This document shows, piece by piece, positions 1 through 8,945 of a stretch of DNA of 64,000 nucleotides. Positions within the stretch are counted from its first letter, which is position 1. Each line of letters begins with the position of its first letter. The DNA comes from Neisseria flavescens. GTDB lineage: Bacteria; Pseudomonadota; Gammaproteobacteria; Burkholderiales; Neisseriaceae. Position numbers and translations under genes: made by a program. The notes beneath the pieces are model-generated. The model was given only the letters and a program-made list of their open reading frames with translations, did no database searches and was not told where the DNA came from. Where the stretch lies: contig NZ_CP039886.1 of the NCBI RefSeq assembly GCF_005221285.1, positions 558,001-622,000 of the forward strand, given 5' to 3'.

Positions 1-205
1 CGGCGAATCGGTAACGGTAACCTTCGGCAAAAACCACAATGTCGATCCAACCGAAATCATCCTGCTGATTCAGAACGACAAAAAATACCGCCTTGCCAGT
101 TCGGATAAACTGCGGTTTACTGCAGAGATGGAAAATATCGAAGTACGGATTAATACGGTGAAGAATGTATTGAAGACTTTGAAAGAAAGGGTGATGGTGA
201 AGTAA
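1..205 (+). CDS. mfd: Mfd transcription-repair coupling factor, C-terminal end (partial)
   Basis: The window opens inside a plus-strand reading frame whose last 67 codons end at TAA 203-205. The peptide contains NHNVDPTEIILLIQ and TAEMENIEVRINTVKNVL, which I recognise as the extreme C-terminus of neisserial Mfd, the helicase-like translocase that removes stalled RNA polymerase and recruits UvrA. Only the end of the C-terminal (D7) domain is present, so no motor motif can be seen. A DUS inverted pair follows within 20 bases as the likely terminator. The identity rests on remembered similarity of a short tail and is good but not certain. Confidence 0.75.
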   Translation, partial: GESVTVTFGKNHNVDPTEIILLIQNDKKYRLASSDKLRFTAEMENIEVRINTVKNVLKTLKERVMVK

Positions 206-220
206 GGATGGAGGAAAAAA

Positions 221-250
221 GGCCGTCTGAAAATTGAATTTCAGACGGCC
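221..250. terminator. Inverted DUS pair between mfd and the TonB receptor
   Basis: GGCCGTCTGA and TCAGACGGCC form a perfect inverted repeat with a 10-base spacer, followed by TTTAATTT on the plus strand. It lies between two convergent genes and can serve both as a bidirectional Rho-independent terminator and as an uptake signal. Confidence 0.8.
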
Positions 251-280
251 TTTAATTTCTTTATAAGGTCGTTCGTATCA

Positions 281-2377
281 TCAGAAACGATAGTTCACGC
301 CCAAGGTAAACTCGCGACCGCGTTCGTAGAAGGGCACGCGTCCGTTGCCATCGGGGAAGCGTTGGCTGTGCGAACGGTATTGTTTGTTGCCGATGTTGTT
401 GACGGCGAAGTTGACGTTCAGGTTGTCTTTTTTCAGCGGCTGCCAGTTGGCGTAAATGTCGTGTACGCCGTAACCGGCTTTCTTACCGTGTATCGTGCCT
501 TGTCCACGGGCGACGTCGGTGTATTTCACGCTTTGGGCGTAGCGACCGCGCCAGCCGATTTCGAGTTTGGGGTTTTCAAACTGATAAGACAGGCCGGTCA
601 GCCATTGGCGGCCGGTATTCCAGAAGGTAAACGAGCTTTCGTGGTCTTCCGCCTTTATCAGGCTTTCGCCGTAGTACATTTCGCCTTTTAACCGCGGTTT
701 GACGTAGGACACCCCTAACCGTGCGGTCAGACCACCCCAGCGGTAGGACGCGTCAAGTTCGTAGCCATAGGTTTTAAGCGTGCCGCCGTTGTAAATCTTG
801 CCGCGTTCGGTGATGGAGGCGGTGTCGTTGTTGATTTTTGCCCAACGATAGACGATGAGGTCTTTGATGCGTTGGTGGAACACGCTGCCACTGACGTTGA
901 AATTGTCGTTGCGCCATTTGAAGCCCAATTCGGCGCGGCGGGCGGTTTCGGCTTTGAGCTTGCCGTCCAAATCGGCGGCGGCGCCTGCGCGTTCGTTAGC
1001 CAACAGGGCTTCGTTCAGGCGGGGCGCGCGGCTTGCCTGATTGAGGTTTGCCAAGAGCGAGAAGTTGTCGTTGATGTCCCAAATCGCGCCGATGCTGGGG
1101 TTGAGCTGTCCGTGCGACGCGCTTTGTTTGCTGGCGGCGTTGTATTTGAAATGGTCGTAACGCAGGCCGGTGGTCAGGGTAACGGGGTGCAGGTTCCAAA
1201 TGCCTTCCGTGTACACGCCGTATTCGGCCTTTTTCTCTTTGTCGCGGTCATACAGGCCGAGAATCTTCAGCCATGCGCCTTTGTCGGACGGCTCGGAGGT
1301 TTCGTGGCGGTAGTTGACGCCGTATTTCACCATGTGTCCGTCGCCGAAGGAGCTGGCGAGGTTCAGATTCGCTCCGGTCGCTTTGATTTTGCTCAACTCA
1401 AGCTTGCCGATGGGAACGCCGCCTTGCGCCGTGCCGGAAGCTTGGGCTTTCGGGGAAGGCGCGCCTTTAGGCGGCTTAGTGTCGTCGGTGTTGATTTGGA
1501 AGACGTTGGTGTCGATTTTGTCGATGAAGCCGACATTGCGGCCGCGGTATTCCAGATTGTAGGTTTGCTCTTTTTGATAAGTGCCATCCACGCCAATGTA
1601 GCTGTCAACGTTTTGGAACTCGGCTTTGTCGGTGCGGTTGCCTTTTTGGTATTCCTGACGGTAGGTCAGGCGGATGCCGTGGTCGTCGTTGAAATCGTAG
1701 CCGAGTTTGGCGAGGTAGCTGTGCTGTTTCAGACGACTGCCAAGGTTGACATTGCCGTTGCCGTCTTTGTAGTCGCGGTTGTTGAGGAAGTTACCTGCAA
1801 ACAGGGCATCGAAGCCGTTTTGATAGCCGTAAACCGCCGCGTTGCCGGTTGATCCTTTATTGCTGCTCAAGCCCGCGCCGAGTTTGAAACCGAAAGGTTT
1901 GCCGTCTGTCAGCAGGTCTTTCGCGTCAACCGTTGTTACGCGGATGGTACCGCCGACCGCGCCCAAACCCGCGCTCGCCGCGCCCGTGCCTTTTTCGACG
2001 TTGATGCTTTTTACCAAAGCGGGGTCAAGCTGGAAGCGGCTTTGGTGGTGGAAGATTTTAGTGGATTGGCTGGTGTTGTCGACTTCTAGGTTAATCTTGT
2101 CTTCACCAACGCCGCGGATGCTGTAAAACTGCGCCACACCGTTGCCGCCGCCGACATCCATACCGATTTGGTCTTTCATGACTTGTTTCAAATCGGTCGA
2201 AATCTCGCGGTCAAGCTGGTTGCGGGTTACACGAGTCGGTACGGCAGTACCGGTGACTTTAATTTCATTCAGCTCGGCAGTTTCTGCGGGTCGCAAATTT
2301 TCGGCATGAGCGAAACTTGTTGATAATGCAAGGGTAATGATACTAAGGCGGAATACAGGAGAGGAGACCTTATTCAT
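281..2377 (-). CDS. TonB-dependent outer-membrane receptor, FetA/FrpB family
   Basis: The 698-residue protein has a signal peptide (cleavage after AHA, about residue 25), a TonB-box-like segment LNEIKVTGT, a plug with GGGNGVAQFYSIRG, and a 22-strand type barrel ending in LGVNYRF. The plug and the stretch HHQSRFQLDPALVKSINVEKG closely follow neisserial FetA (FrpB), the iron-regulated ferric enterobactin-type siderophore receptor, but the extracellular loops differ, so it is a family member rather than certainly FetA itself. The gene stands alone: no fetB-like periplasmic binding protein or permease adjoins it. An exact Fur-box core lies about 50 bases upstream, which predicts iron repression. 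The ligand cannot be told from sequence. Confidence 0.85.
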   Translation of the reverse strand: MNKVSSPVFRLSIITLALSTSFAHAENLRPAETAELNEIKVTGTAVPTRVTRNQLDREISTDLKQVMKDQIGMDVGGGNGVAQFYSIRGVGEDKINLEVDNTSQSTKIFHHQSRFQLDPALVKSINVEKGTGAASAGLGAVGGTIRVTTVDAKDLLTDGKPFGFKLGAGLSSNKGSTGNAAVYGYQNGFDALFAGNFLNNRDYKDGNGNVNLGSRLKQHSYLAKLGYDFNDDHGIRLTYRQEYQKGNRTDKAEFQNVDSYIGVDGTYQKEQTYNLEYRGRNVGFIDKIDTNVFQINTDDTKPPKGAPSPKAQASGTAQGGVPIGKLELSKIKATGANLNLASSFGDGHMVKYGVNYRHETSEPSDKGAWLKILGLYDRDKEKKAEYGVYTEGIWNLHPVTLTTGLRYDHFKYNAASKQSASHGQLNPSIGAIWDINDNFSLLANLNQASRAPRLNEALLANERAGAAADLDGKLKAETARRAELGFKWRNDNFNVSGSVFHQRIKDLIVYRWAKINNDTASITERGKIYNGGTLKTYGYELDASYRWGGLTARLGVSYVKPRLKGEMYYGESLIKAEDHESSFTFWNTGRQWLTGLSYQFENPKLEIGWRGRYAQSVKYTDVARGQGTIHGKKAGYGVHDIYANWQPLKKDNLNVNFAVNNIGNKQYRSHSQRFPDGNGRVPFYERGREFTLGVNYRF

Positions 2378-2419
2378 GAGTTTTCCTAAGTAAAAAATTG
2401 ACTGTTTATTCTAATTATT

Positions 2420-2438
2420 ATAATAATGATTATCAATT
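2420..2438 (-). promoter_or_regulatory. Predicted Fur box upstream of the FetA-like receptor
   Basis: On the minus strand the core TGATAATCATT (2425-2435) is an exact match to the centre of the Fur consensus GATAATGATAATCATTATC. It sits 48-58 bases upstream of the receptor start in very AT-rich DNA. The rest of the 2378-2693 gap holds only AT-rich sequence and the DUS hairpin at 2651-2680; I see no other gene there. Confidence 0.7.
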
Positions 2439-2650
2439 TTTAATAGATATTAATAAATATATTCTGTTTTATTCCAGTATAAAATTAATAGGATTTTTAT
2501 AAAAATCAATTAGTTTATATTTTAGTTAAATTTAGTAAAGATTATTTGGTTGGGAAATGGGTTTAGTCTTACTTTTTCCGAGAGGGAGAGATGGGATAGC
2601 TTGAATATCTGTCAATAAAGAATTTTGTCTATCAGTATGTTATTTAAAAG

Positions 2651-2680
2651 GCCGTCTGAAAAATATTTTTCAGACGGCCT
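2651..2680. terminator. Inverted DUS pair downstream of cls
   Basis: GGCCGTCTGA / TCAGACGGCC with a 10-base spacer forms a perfect stem just past the end of the cardiolipin synthase gene, in an A/T-rich setting. Confidence 0.75.
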
Positions 2681-2693
2681 AAATATTTATGTT

Positions 2694-4187
2694 TTACAAC
2701 AAAGGGCTCATTAGACGGACGGCATTTTCCACGAAGCCGCGTAGTTTGGAGCGTTGTTGCCATGATTTGATGGCAATGTAGCTGCTGTTTTTAAGGTAGC
2801 TGCGCTGCAGATGGCAGATTTGTTTGGTGGTGTCGCGATCATAGATGGCGAGGCTGATTTCTAGGTTGAGGAAGAAGCTGCGCATGTCCATGTTGACCGT
2901 GCCGAAGAGGGAGTAGTCTTCGTCAATGGTCATGGTTTTGGCATGTAAGAGCCCACCTTCAAACATGGCGATTTTGACTCCTGCTTCCAGCAACATAGGG
3001 TAGTAGGCGCGTGAGGCATAGCGCACCATCAGTGAATCGACTTTGGCAGGCAGTATCAGGGTCACTTTGACGCCGCGTTTGGCGGCAACGGTTAATGCCA
3101 TGAGAAGCGGCTCGTCGGGAACAAAGTAGGGAGTGGTAATCGTGATTTGTTTGGTAGCGGCATAGATGGCGCTGATGATGGTTTCATAGATGACGAAGCT
3201 GCCTTGCTCAGGGGCAGATGGAATGATTTGGGCAACGATATCGGCTTGCTGCATTTTTTCAGGAAGGATTTGGGGCAGCAGGCTTTGGGCTTGGTTGAGG
3301 TATGTTTGTACGTTTTGGAGGTTTTCATCGGTTTCGACGGCAAGGTCGGCGAAGAAGACGGCAGACAGTTCCAAAACCATAGGCCCTGTGCAGCGCATCA
3401 TGACATCGACCCATTCTCCGACGCCGGAGTTTTGTTTGAAATAGCGTGGGTCGACAAGGTTGAAGCTGCCGGTATAACCGATTTTGCTGTCGATAACGAG
3501 GATTTTTCGGTGGTTGCGCAGGTCGGTACGCGTGAATAATGTACGCCAAATGCCGACAGGTAATGAGGTATGTACTTCAACGCCTGCTTGGCGCAGTATC
3601 TCTACCCAGTCACTTTCAAAAAAACTCCTGCTGCCGACGGCATCGGCCAGAATGGCGCAGTCAACGCCTCGATCTGCGGCGGTAAGAATTTCATTTAAAA
3701 TTTCTTCAATGCGGCCTTTGGGTTCGATAATGTAAAAGGCCAGCAGGCAGGAATGGGTTGCGGCGCGTATGTCTGCAAGCATGCTGTCGATAATGGTATC
3801 TGTGGTCGAGAGCAGGCTCATGGCGTTGCCTTTGGTTGCACCCAGCCCCGTTCCTTTTTCGGCAACTTTACTGATGCCGTGGTATCGTGATTTGACTTGG
3901 TCGGTAATGTCGAGATAGATATCGGCTAGATGGGTGGCGGCAAAGTTCCGGTAGAAGCGGTTCATTTCGCCGGTACGTTTGGCGCGGGCGGTGCCTAGAC
4001 GAGGCTCTCCAATAAGGATGTAGGCGATGGTTCCGAATACGGGGAAAAGGAATAGGATAATCAGCCAGGCAAAGGTTGAGCCGATGTTTTTTTGTTTGTA
4101 CAACACGCGCAGCATGCAGACGAGTGCAGCGCAGGTGTGGGCGAAAATGAAAATTTCGGTCCAGGTGATGTCTTTAAAAAAATTCAT
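2694..4187 (-). CDS. cls: Cardiolipin synthase (phospholipase D family)
   Basis: Cardiolipin synthase condenses two phosphatidylglycerol molecules at the inner membrane. Two HKD motifs are present: HRKILVIDSKIGYTGSFN near residue 226 and HAKTMTIDEDYSLFGTVN near residue 415. Two N-terminal membrane segments (about residues 7-25 and 35-57) match the Cls layout, and the length of 497 residues is close to the usual 480. I chose the ATG at 4187 (MNFFKDITW) because the upstream in-frame extension of 31 residues is low quality and lacks family character; neither start has a strong ribosome site. It follows hemE on the same strand but a DUS hairpin separates them. Confidence 0.85.
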   Translation of the reverse strand: MNFFKDITWTEIFIFAHTCAALVCMLRVLYKQKNIGSTFAWLIILFLFPVFGTIAYILIGEPRLGTARAKRTGEMNRFYRNFAATHLADIYLDITDQVKSRYHGISKVAEKGTGLGATKGNAMSLLSTTDTIIDSMLADIRAATHSCLLAFYIIEPKGRIEEILNEILTAADRGVDCAILADAVGSRSFFESDWVEILRQAGVEVHTSLPVGIWRTLFTRTDLRNHRKILVIDSKIGYTGSFNLVDPRYFKQNSGVGEWVDVMMRCTGPMVLELSAVFFADLAVETDENLQNVQTYLNQAQSLLPQILPEKMQQADIVAQIIPSAPEQGSFVIYETIISAIYAATKQITITTPYFVPDEPLLMALTVAAKRGVKVTLILPAKVDSLMVRYASRAYYPMLLEAGVKIAMFEGGLLHAKTMTIDEDYSLFGTVNMDMRSFFLNLEISLAIYDRDTTKQICHLQRSYLKNSSYIAIKSWQQRSKLRGFVENAVRLMSPLL

Positions 4188-4265
4188 ATTCGGTAGCGGG
4201 AGTGGATGTGTTTTTAAGTTTGAAGGTGTCAGCTGATAAGCTTCAGATATTAAGTATATAGAAAA

Positions 4266-4317
4266 ACCGTCTGAAAACAAATTTACACGATAATCGTGTT
4301 TTTGCTTTCAGACGGCC
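4266..4317 (-). terminator. DUS inverted pair with nested hairpin after hemE
   Basis: A degenerate arm ACCGTCTGAAAA and a full TTTCAGACGGCC arm enclose a second palindrome ACACGAT/ATCGTGT (4285-4299). The whole forms a long stem between hemE and cls. Confidence 0.65.
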
Positions 4318-4332
4318 TTTGAGTTGCTTTAA

Positions 4333-5394
4333 TTAACGGTGATACTGACGGGACAATTCGTGTACGGTATCGACCAATATTTTGGCGTGTTCCGGATCGG
4401 CGTGTTGGTTGATGCCGTGGCCGAGGTTGAATACATGGCCGCTGCCGTTGCCATAGTCGGCAAGAATGCGTGCGACCTCGGTGCGGATAGATTCCGGTGT
4501 ACCGAAGAGGGCAAACGGGTCGAAGTTGCCTTGCAGGGCAACTTGTTCGCCGACGCGACGGCGGGCTTTGCCGATGTTGCAGGTCCAGTCCAAGCCCAAT
4601 GCATCTGCGCCGATTTCTGCCATGCTTTCCAACCATAAGCCGCCGCCTTTGGCAAATACGATAACAGGCACGCGGCGGCCTTCGCTTTCGCGTTTGAGTC
4701 CGGCAACGATTTGTCGAATGTACTTCAGGCTGAACTCTTTAAATGCGGCATCACTCAACACGCCGCCCCAAGTGTCGAAAATTTGTACGGCTTGTGCGCC
4801 GGCATCGATTTGGGCATTAAGATAGGCGGTAACGGCTTGTGCATTGGTGTCGAGGATTTTATGCAGCAAATCAGGACGCGAATACATCATGGTTTTGATG
4901 GTGCAAAATTCTTTGCTGCTGCCGCCTTCAACCATGTAGCAGGCAAGTGTGAACGGGCTGCCTGAGAAGCCGATCAGTGGAACTCGGCCGTCCAGTGCTT
5001 TACGGATGGAAGTCACTGCATCAAAGACGTATTGCAGTTTTTCCATGTCGGGAACTTGCAGTTTTGCAATGTCGGCTTCGTGTTGCAAAGCGCGTTCAAA
5101 TTTTGGGCCTTCGCCTTCAGCAAAATACAGACCCAAACCCATGGCATCGGGAACGGTCAGAATATCGGAAAACAGAATTGCCGCGTCCAGATCAAAACGT
5201 TCTAAAGGCTGGATGGTGACTTCAGTCGCCAGCTCGGTGTTTTTGCACAAATCGAGAAAGCTGCCTGCGCGTGCACGTGTGGCTTTGTATTCAGGCAGAT
5301 AGCGTCCGGCTTGGCGCATCATCCAGATGGGAGTGTATTCGACAGGCTGTTTGAGCAGGGCGCGGAGGAAAGTGTCGTTTTTCAGAGCAGTCAT
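4333..5394 (-). CDS. hemE: Uroporphyrinogen decarboxylase
   Basis: HemE converts uroporphyrinogen III to coproporphyrinogen III in the cytosol by removing four carboxyl groups. The 353-residue length is typical. Both family signatures are visible: PIWMMRQAGRYLPEY at residues 22-36, with the substrate-binding arginines, and GFSGSPFTLACYMVEGG near residue 145. It lies just downstream of the hemY-like and hemD-hemX genes, grouping late and middle steps of heme synthesis. A DUS inverted pair separates it from hemY, so it may have its own promoter. Confidence 0.95.
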   Translation of the reverse strand: MTALKNDTFLRALLKQPVEYTPIWMMRQAGRYLPEYKATRARAGSFLDLCKNTELATEVTIQPLERFDLDAAILFSDILTVPDAMGLGLYFAEGEGPKFERALQHEADIAKLQVPDMEKLQYVFDAVTSIRKALDGRVPLIGFSGSPFTLACYMVEGGSSKEFCTIKTMMYSRPDLLHKILDTNAQAVTAYLNAQIDAGAQAVQIFDTWGGVLSDAAFKEFSLKYIRQIVAGLKRESEGRRVPVIVFAKGGGLWLESMAEIGADALGLDWTCNIGKARRRVGEQVALQGNFDPFALFGTPESIRTEVARILADYGNGSGHVFNLGHGINQHADPEHAKILVDTVHELSRQYHR

Positions 5395-5431
5395 GATAAA
5401 TAGGCTTTCTGATTTGGGGTGTTGGACAAAG

Positions 5432-5468
5432 TTCAGACGGCCTTAGATATGTATTGAGGCCGTCTGAA
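5432..5468. terminator. Inverted DUS pair between hemY and hemE
   Basis: TTCAGACGGCCT (5432-5443) and AGGCCGTCTGAA (5457-5468) are perfect complements with a 13-base loop. Confidence 0.6.
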
Positions 5469-5529
5469 ATAATTAAATGGTTGGTTTTGTAGTAGATTTC
5501 ATATTGGCGCTTAATGCGAAATCAGCATA

Positions 5530-6753
5530 TTAATTGGGTTGAGGAAGGGCTGCCGGATGTTCTTCTTCGGCCACGCTTTCCAAAACCAGATTGCGTTGTT
5601 CTTGCGCTTTTTGCGGTTGGTCGGTTTCATCAAACACGCGGGCCAAGACCAAATGTGCGGATACGCTGGGTTGCAAGGCGATGCTGGCTTCGAGGTAGCC
5701 CTGGGCTTTGCCCCAAAGTTTGCGTCCGTAAGCCAGTTGGCCAAGATACATCAACAGCGGTGCATTGTCTGGTTGCTCCTGCAGCCAAGAATCTGCCAAG
5801 TCGATGGCTTTTTGTTGCTCGCGCTCGCTTAGGAAACGCACGGATTCGACAAAAGCTTCCAAGAGCTCAGGCTGGCGGGTTTGCGGATAATGGGTTTTAA
5901 CCCATTTGACCGCATCGGCATACAAACCCAAACGCTCGTATTTTTCGGCAATTGCGACACACAATTCGCCCGATTTCATGCTTTCAGGAATGTGTTTCAA
6001 ACAAGCTTTTAGACTGCCTGCATCGGTTACTTCGCTTAAGAGACGGCGATATGCCCAATTTTGATACTGTTCGGCTTCGTAATCGTTGATGGCGCCGGCT
6101 TTAACCAGTTTTTCTGCTTTTGCCAAAACATCTGAAGCATCGCCGTGATCAAAGGCATAACGCAATTGCAGTCGGACCAGGCGGCTTAAGTTGCTATTGA
6201 TTTTTGCTGCGGCTTCAAGGTTTTGTGCGGCAGTCGGATAATCGCGGCGGCTCAGTGCAGATTCGGCCAGCAAAAGATGACGGGAAAGCTGTTGTTTTTG
6301 TGGCAGGTGTTCGATTTCGTGCAGGTAGCGGTCGCGCAATTCGAAGTTTTCCATTTGGTCGGCCGCGTGCGCACCCAACATCAAAGCCAGGGTGCGGTTG
6401 TCGCCTGCTTCTTTGTTTTGCAAGACTTTGGCGGCTTCTTGTTCGGCTTTTTCAAAACGGCCTTCAAAATATGCCAAACCTGCGCTGTTCAAAGAGGCAG
6501 AAGCCTGACGGCCTTTGCGGGCAATGCCGAAGCGTTGCATACGCGCCGGAATGTTCAAGAGGCCGAACACGAATTTAATCAGGAAATACAAGACGAATAC
6601 GCTCAACAGCAGGCCTAAAACAAAGGCATGCAGATTGATACGCAGCATGGTTTGCTCAACCACGACGTACACGTTGCCGGTATAAATGCCGGAAGCCAAG
6701 GCTAAACCGACGGCGGCGGCAAACAGAATGACAATCCAAACGACGGTTTTCAT
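5530..6753 (-). CDS. hemY: HemY-like inner-membrane TPR protein
   Basis: The 407-residue protein has two N-terminal membrane segments (about residues 3-22 and 42-65), the arrangement of the gammaproteobacterial HemY_N domain, followed by a long helical tetratricopeptide-like region to the end. Proteins of this kind lie next to hemX/hemD in many proteobacteria; despite the name they are not the oxygen-dependent protoporphyrinogen oxidase, and their role in heme synthesis is unsettled. The start overlaps the upstream hemD-hemX stop by ATGA, indicating translational coupling. Confidence 0.8.
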   Translation of the reverse strand: MKTVVWIVILFAAAVGLALASGIYTGNVYVVVEQTMLRINLHAFVLGLLLSVFVLYFLIKFVFGLLNIPARMQRFGIARKGRQASASLNSAGLAYFEGRFEKAEQEAAKVLQNKEAGDNRTLALMLGAHAADQMENFELRDRYLHEIEHLPQKQQLSRHLLLAESALSRRDYPTAAQNLEAAAKINSNLSRLVRLQLRYAFDHGDASDVLAKAEKLVKAGAINDYEAEQYQNWAYRRLLSEVTDAGSLKACLKHIPESMKSGELCVAIAEKYERLGLYADAVKWVKTHYPQTRQPELLEAFVESVRFLSEREQQKAIDLADSWLQEQPDNAPLLMYLGQLAYGRKLWGKAQGYLEASIALQPSVSAHLVLARVFDETDQPQKAQEQRNLVLESVAEEEHPAALPQPN

Positions 6754-8873
6754 GCTTGCTCTCCTTTAATTTTGGCAGCAGGCTTGGTTTGGTTTTGTGG
6801 TTTGGCAGCTTCGGCGGCCGGTTCTTTTTTGTTTTCAGACGGCAAAGCAGGTGCTTCCAGAGATTGAGGAGCGGAAGCGGCAGCCGGTGCTGCAGTCGTG
6901 GCTTGCTCGGTAGTTGCAGCCGGAGCGGAAGCGGTTTTCTCGGCATCTTGGGTTTGTGCAGCTTCTTCGGTCGTCATTTGTATACGCGAACCTTCTTGAT
7001 AAGCGCGAACAGCGCTCAAGCTGGCTTTCAGGCTGTCGTCTGAAATCATGCGGACATCAAGGGCTTTGAGTTCGGCCAACTCTTTCAGCCATGACTGGGT
7101 AGCAGGGGATTTGCTGTCGAAGTATTGCTTCACGCTTGCTTCAACGTTGTTCAAATCGCTTTGATACACTTCGCCGTTGTGTTGCAACAGGGCAATGCGC
7201 GCATCTAAAAGGCGCAGGCGCAGGTTTTCACGGATGAAGTAGGTTTGATCGGGTGAAATCAACATGGCGTCGTTGCTGTCCAGATGACGGACTTCAACCA
7301 AGCCTTTGAGGGCATTGAGGGATTTTTCCCATGTGTTTTCCCACCAAGTTCCTGAATTGGCGGCTTCGACAGGCGCAGCACCCGGTTTCAATACGCCGTC
7401 CAAAACCAAAGGCAGTCCGGAAATACCGGTTTCCAAACGGTCGATACGCAAGGCAGTGGCGGAAATATCGACATAAGGACGGTTTTTCAGCGCGGCCAAA
7501 TCATTGCTGATGGCTTGTTTGATGGGGATAAGCTCAGGCTGTTCAAAACGGCTTAAGCGGCTGTCGATGTGTTCCAATACGCTGACCGCGCCTTGAAGGT
7601 TGCCTGACAGCATCAATTGTTGCGAAGCAGTGTTCAACATCGATTCGGCTTCGTCGACCAGCCAGTTGATACGGCCTTTGAGTAACTCTTGATAAGCTTT
7701 CTGCGTTTGCAGGATTTGATCGCTATTGTTTTTTTGACCGTTGTTCAGGCGGTCTAACTCGGCTTGAATAGCGGTTTGGCGGTTGAGGTTGTCTTTTAGA
7801 AGGCTGGCGTTTTCAGACTCGCCCAATGCAGCTTTGTCGATTTTTTGGTTGAATTCGAGCTCTTGGTTTTTTAAAACATTTTGACCCTGTACAAACAGGA
7901 ATCCGCTCGCACCCAAGCTAAGCAGTGCCAAGACGGTTGCACCTGCGGCCAAGGCTTTGCCGCCAGATTGTTTGATGATAACAGGGGCGTTGTTTTGTGG
8001 GAGATTGTTGGACTCGGGCATGCTCGCCTCCACTCGCTGAGGTTGGGTAGGTTTGATTTGTTCAGACGGCCTGGTGTTTTCAGAACGTTCAGACGCCGGA
8101 GCTGCCGTATTGGCAACTTGTTGGGTATCTTTATTGTCTTCAACTGGGTTCACTGCTTGGCTCCTTTGTGGCATGGATGAAAGTGCAGCGGATAAAGAAG
8201 TGACGGTTTCTACATGTTTGGCGCCGACGATGCGAAGCGCATCGGCAATGCGCGGATGATGGGTAAAGTATAGCAAGGATTCGAAGAATCGGGAAAATTG
8301 CGGCGGAATCTGATGGAAAAATTCGCGCGCGAGCTCGCCGGATGTGACGTAGGCGGCGGCGATGTCTTCGGTTTTAAAGTTCTGCCAATCGATGGCGTGT
8401 GGCCGTCTGAAATAGATTTCGGCGATGTCGATTTGAAAACCCAGTTCGGTCAGTTTGTCTGCCAGAAAATCACGGCCGCCATGGCCTCGAATAATTAGAA
8501 CTCGGGCGTTGGGTGGCAGGTTTTTCCAAATAGACATTCTCAAGACGGCTTCGCTGTCGTTGCCGTCTTTGGGAGAGAATACGGGATAGGGGGAGAATTG
8601 TGCCAAAGTATGTTGGCTGGTTTGGCCGACGGTAATGTGTACTTCAGGGCCGTCTGAAAAGGTCAGATACGGTACTGCAGTTTCAATAGTGGTCGGGCTG
8701 ACCCAAAACACCACATCGGCTTGCTTGAATTGTTCGGGGAGTTTTTTTAGCGCCGAACGATCCACCTCTATTTCAATCGGACTCAATACCTGAGCCTGCC
8801 AACCGGCTGCATGGCAGGTTTGGATATCTTGCTGTGGACGATTGGACGGACGGATGATGAGTAGGGTAGGCAT
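6750..8873 (-). CDS. hemD: Uroporphyrinogen-III synthase fused to HemX
   Basis: The first 240 or so residues carry the HemD fold (LLIIRPSNRPQQDI at the start, VLIIRGHGGRDFLADKL in the middle), the enzyme that cyclises hydroxymethylbilane to uroporphyrinogen III. A linker rich in Gln, Pro and Ser leads to a membrane segment near residues 305-330, a coiled coil, and a periplasmic HemX domain, ending in an Ala/Pro/Thr-rich tail. One open frame of 707 residues covers both parts, so cytosolic synthase and membrane-anchored HemX are a single polypeptide here. The downstream hemY gene overlaps by four bases. Confidence 0.85.
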   Translation of the reverse strand: MPTLLIIRPSNRPQQDIQTCHAAGWQAQVLSPIEIEVDRSALKKLPEQFKQADVVFWVSPTTIETAVPYLTFSDGPEVHITVGQTSQHTLAQFSPYPVFSPKDGNDSEAVLRMSIWKNLPPNARVLIIRGHGGRDFLADKLTELGFQIDIAEIYFRRPHAIDWQNFKTEDIAAAYVTSGELAREFFHQIPPQFSRFFESLLYFTHHPRIADALRIVGAKHVETVTSLSAALSSMPQRSQAVNPVEDNKDTQQVANTAAPASERSENTRPSEQIKPTQPQRVEASMPESNNLPQNNAPVIIKQSGGKALAAGATVLALLSLGASGFLFVQGQNVLKNQELEFNQKIDKAALGESENASLLKDNLNRQTAIQAELDRLNNGQKNNSDQILQTQKAYQELLKGRINWLVDEAESMLNTASQQLMLSGNLQGAVSVLEHIDSRLSRFEQPELIPIKQAISNDLAALKNRPYVDISATALRIDRLETGISGLPLVLDGVLKPGAAPVEAANSGTWWENTWEKSLNALKGLVEVRHLDSNDAMLISPDQTYFIRENLRLRLLDARIALLQHNGEVYQSDLNNVEASVKQYFDSKSPATQSWLKELAELKALDVRMISDDSLKASLSAVRAYQEGSRIQMTTEEAAQTQDAEKTASAPAATTEQATTAAPAAASAPQSLEAPALPSENKKEPAAEAAKPQNQTKPAAKIKGEQA

Positions 8874-8898
8874 AATGTGGGATAAATTATTAAGGCTT

Positions 8899-8930
8899 AG
8901 GCCGTCTGAAAGAAGGGTTTCAGACGGCCT
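8899..8930. terminator. Inverted DUS pair after fpr
   Basis: AGGCCGTCTGAA and TTCAGACGGCCT form a 12-bp perfect stem with an 8-base loop, between fpr and hemD. Confidence 0.75.
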
Positions 8931-8945
8931 GTTGCCGGAGCTATG

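Noticed and set aside
872..1852. Long plus-strand open frame opposite the FetA-like receptor
   Set aside because: It is the shadow of the receptor gene on the other strand, with low-complexity Val/Ala/Phe-rich sequence and no family match.
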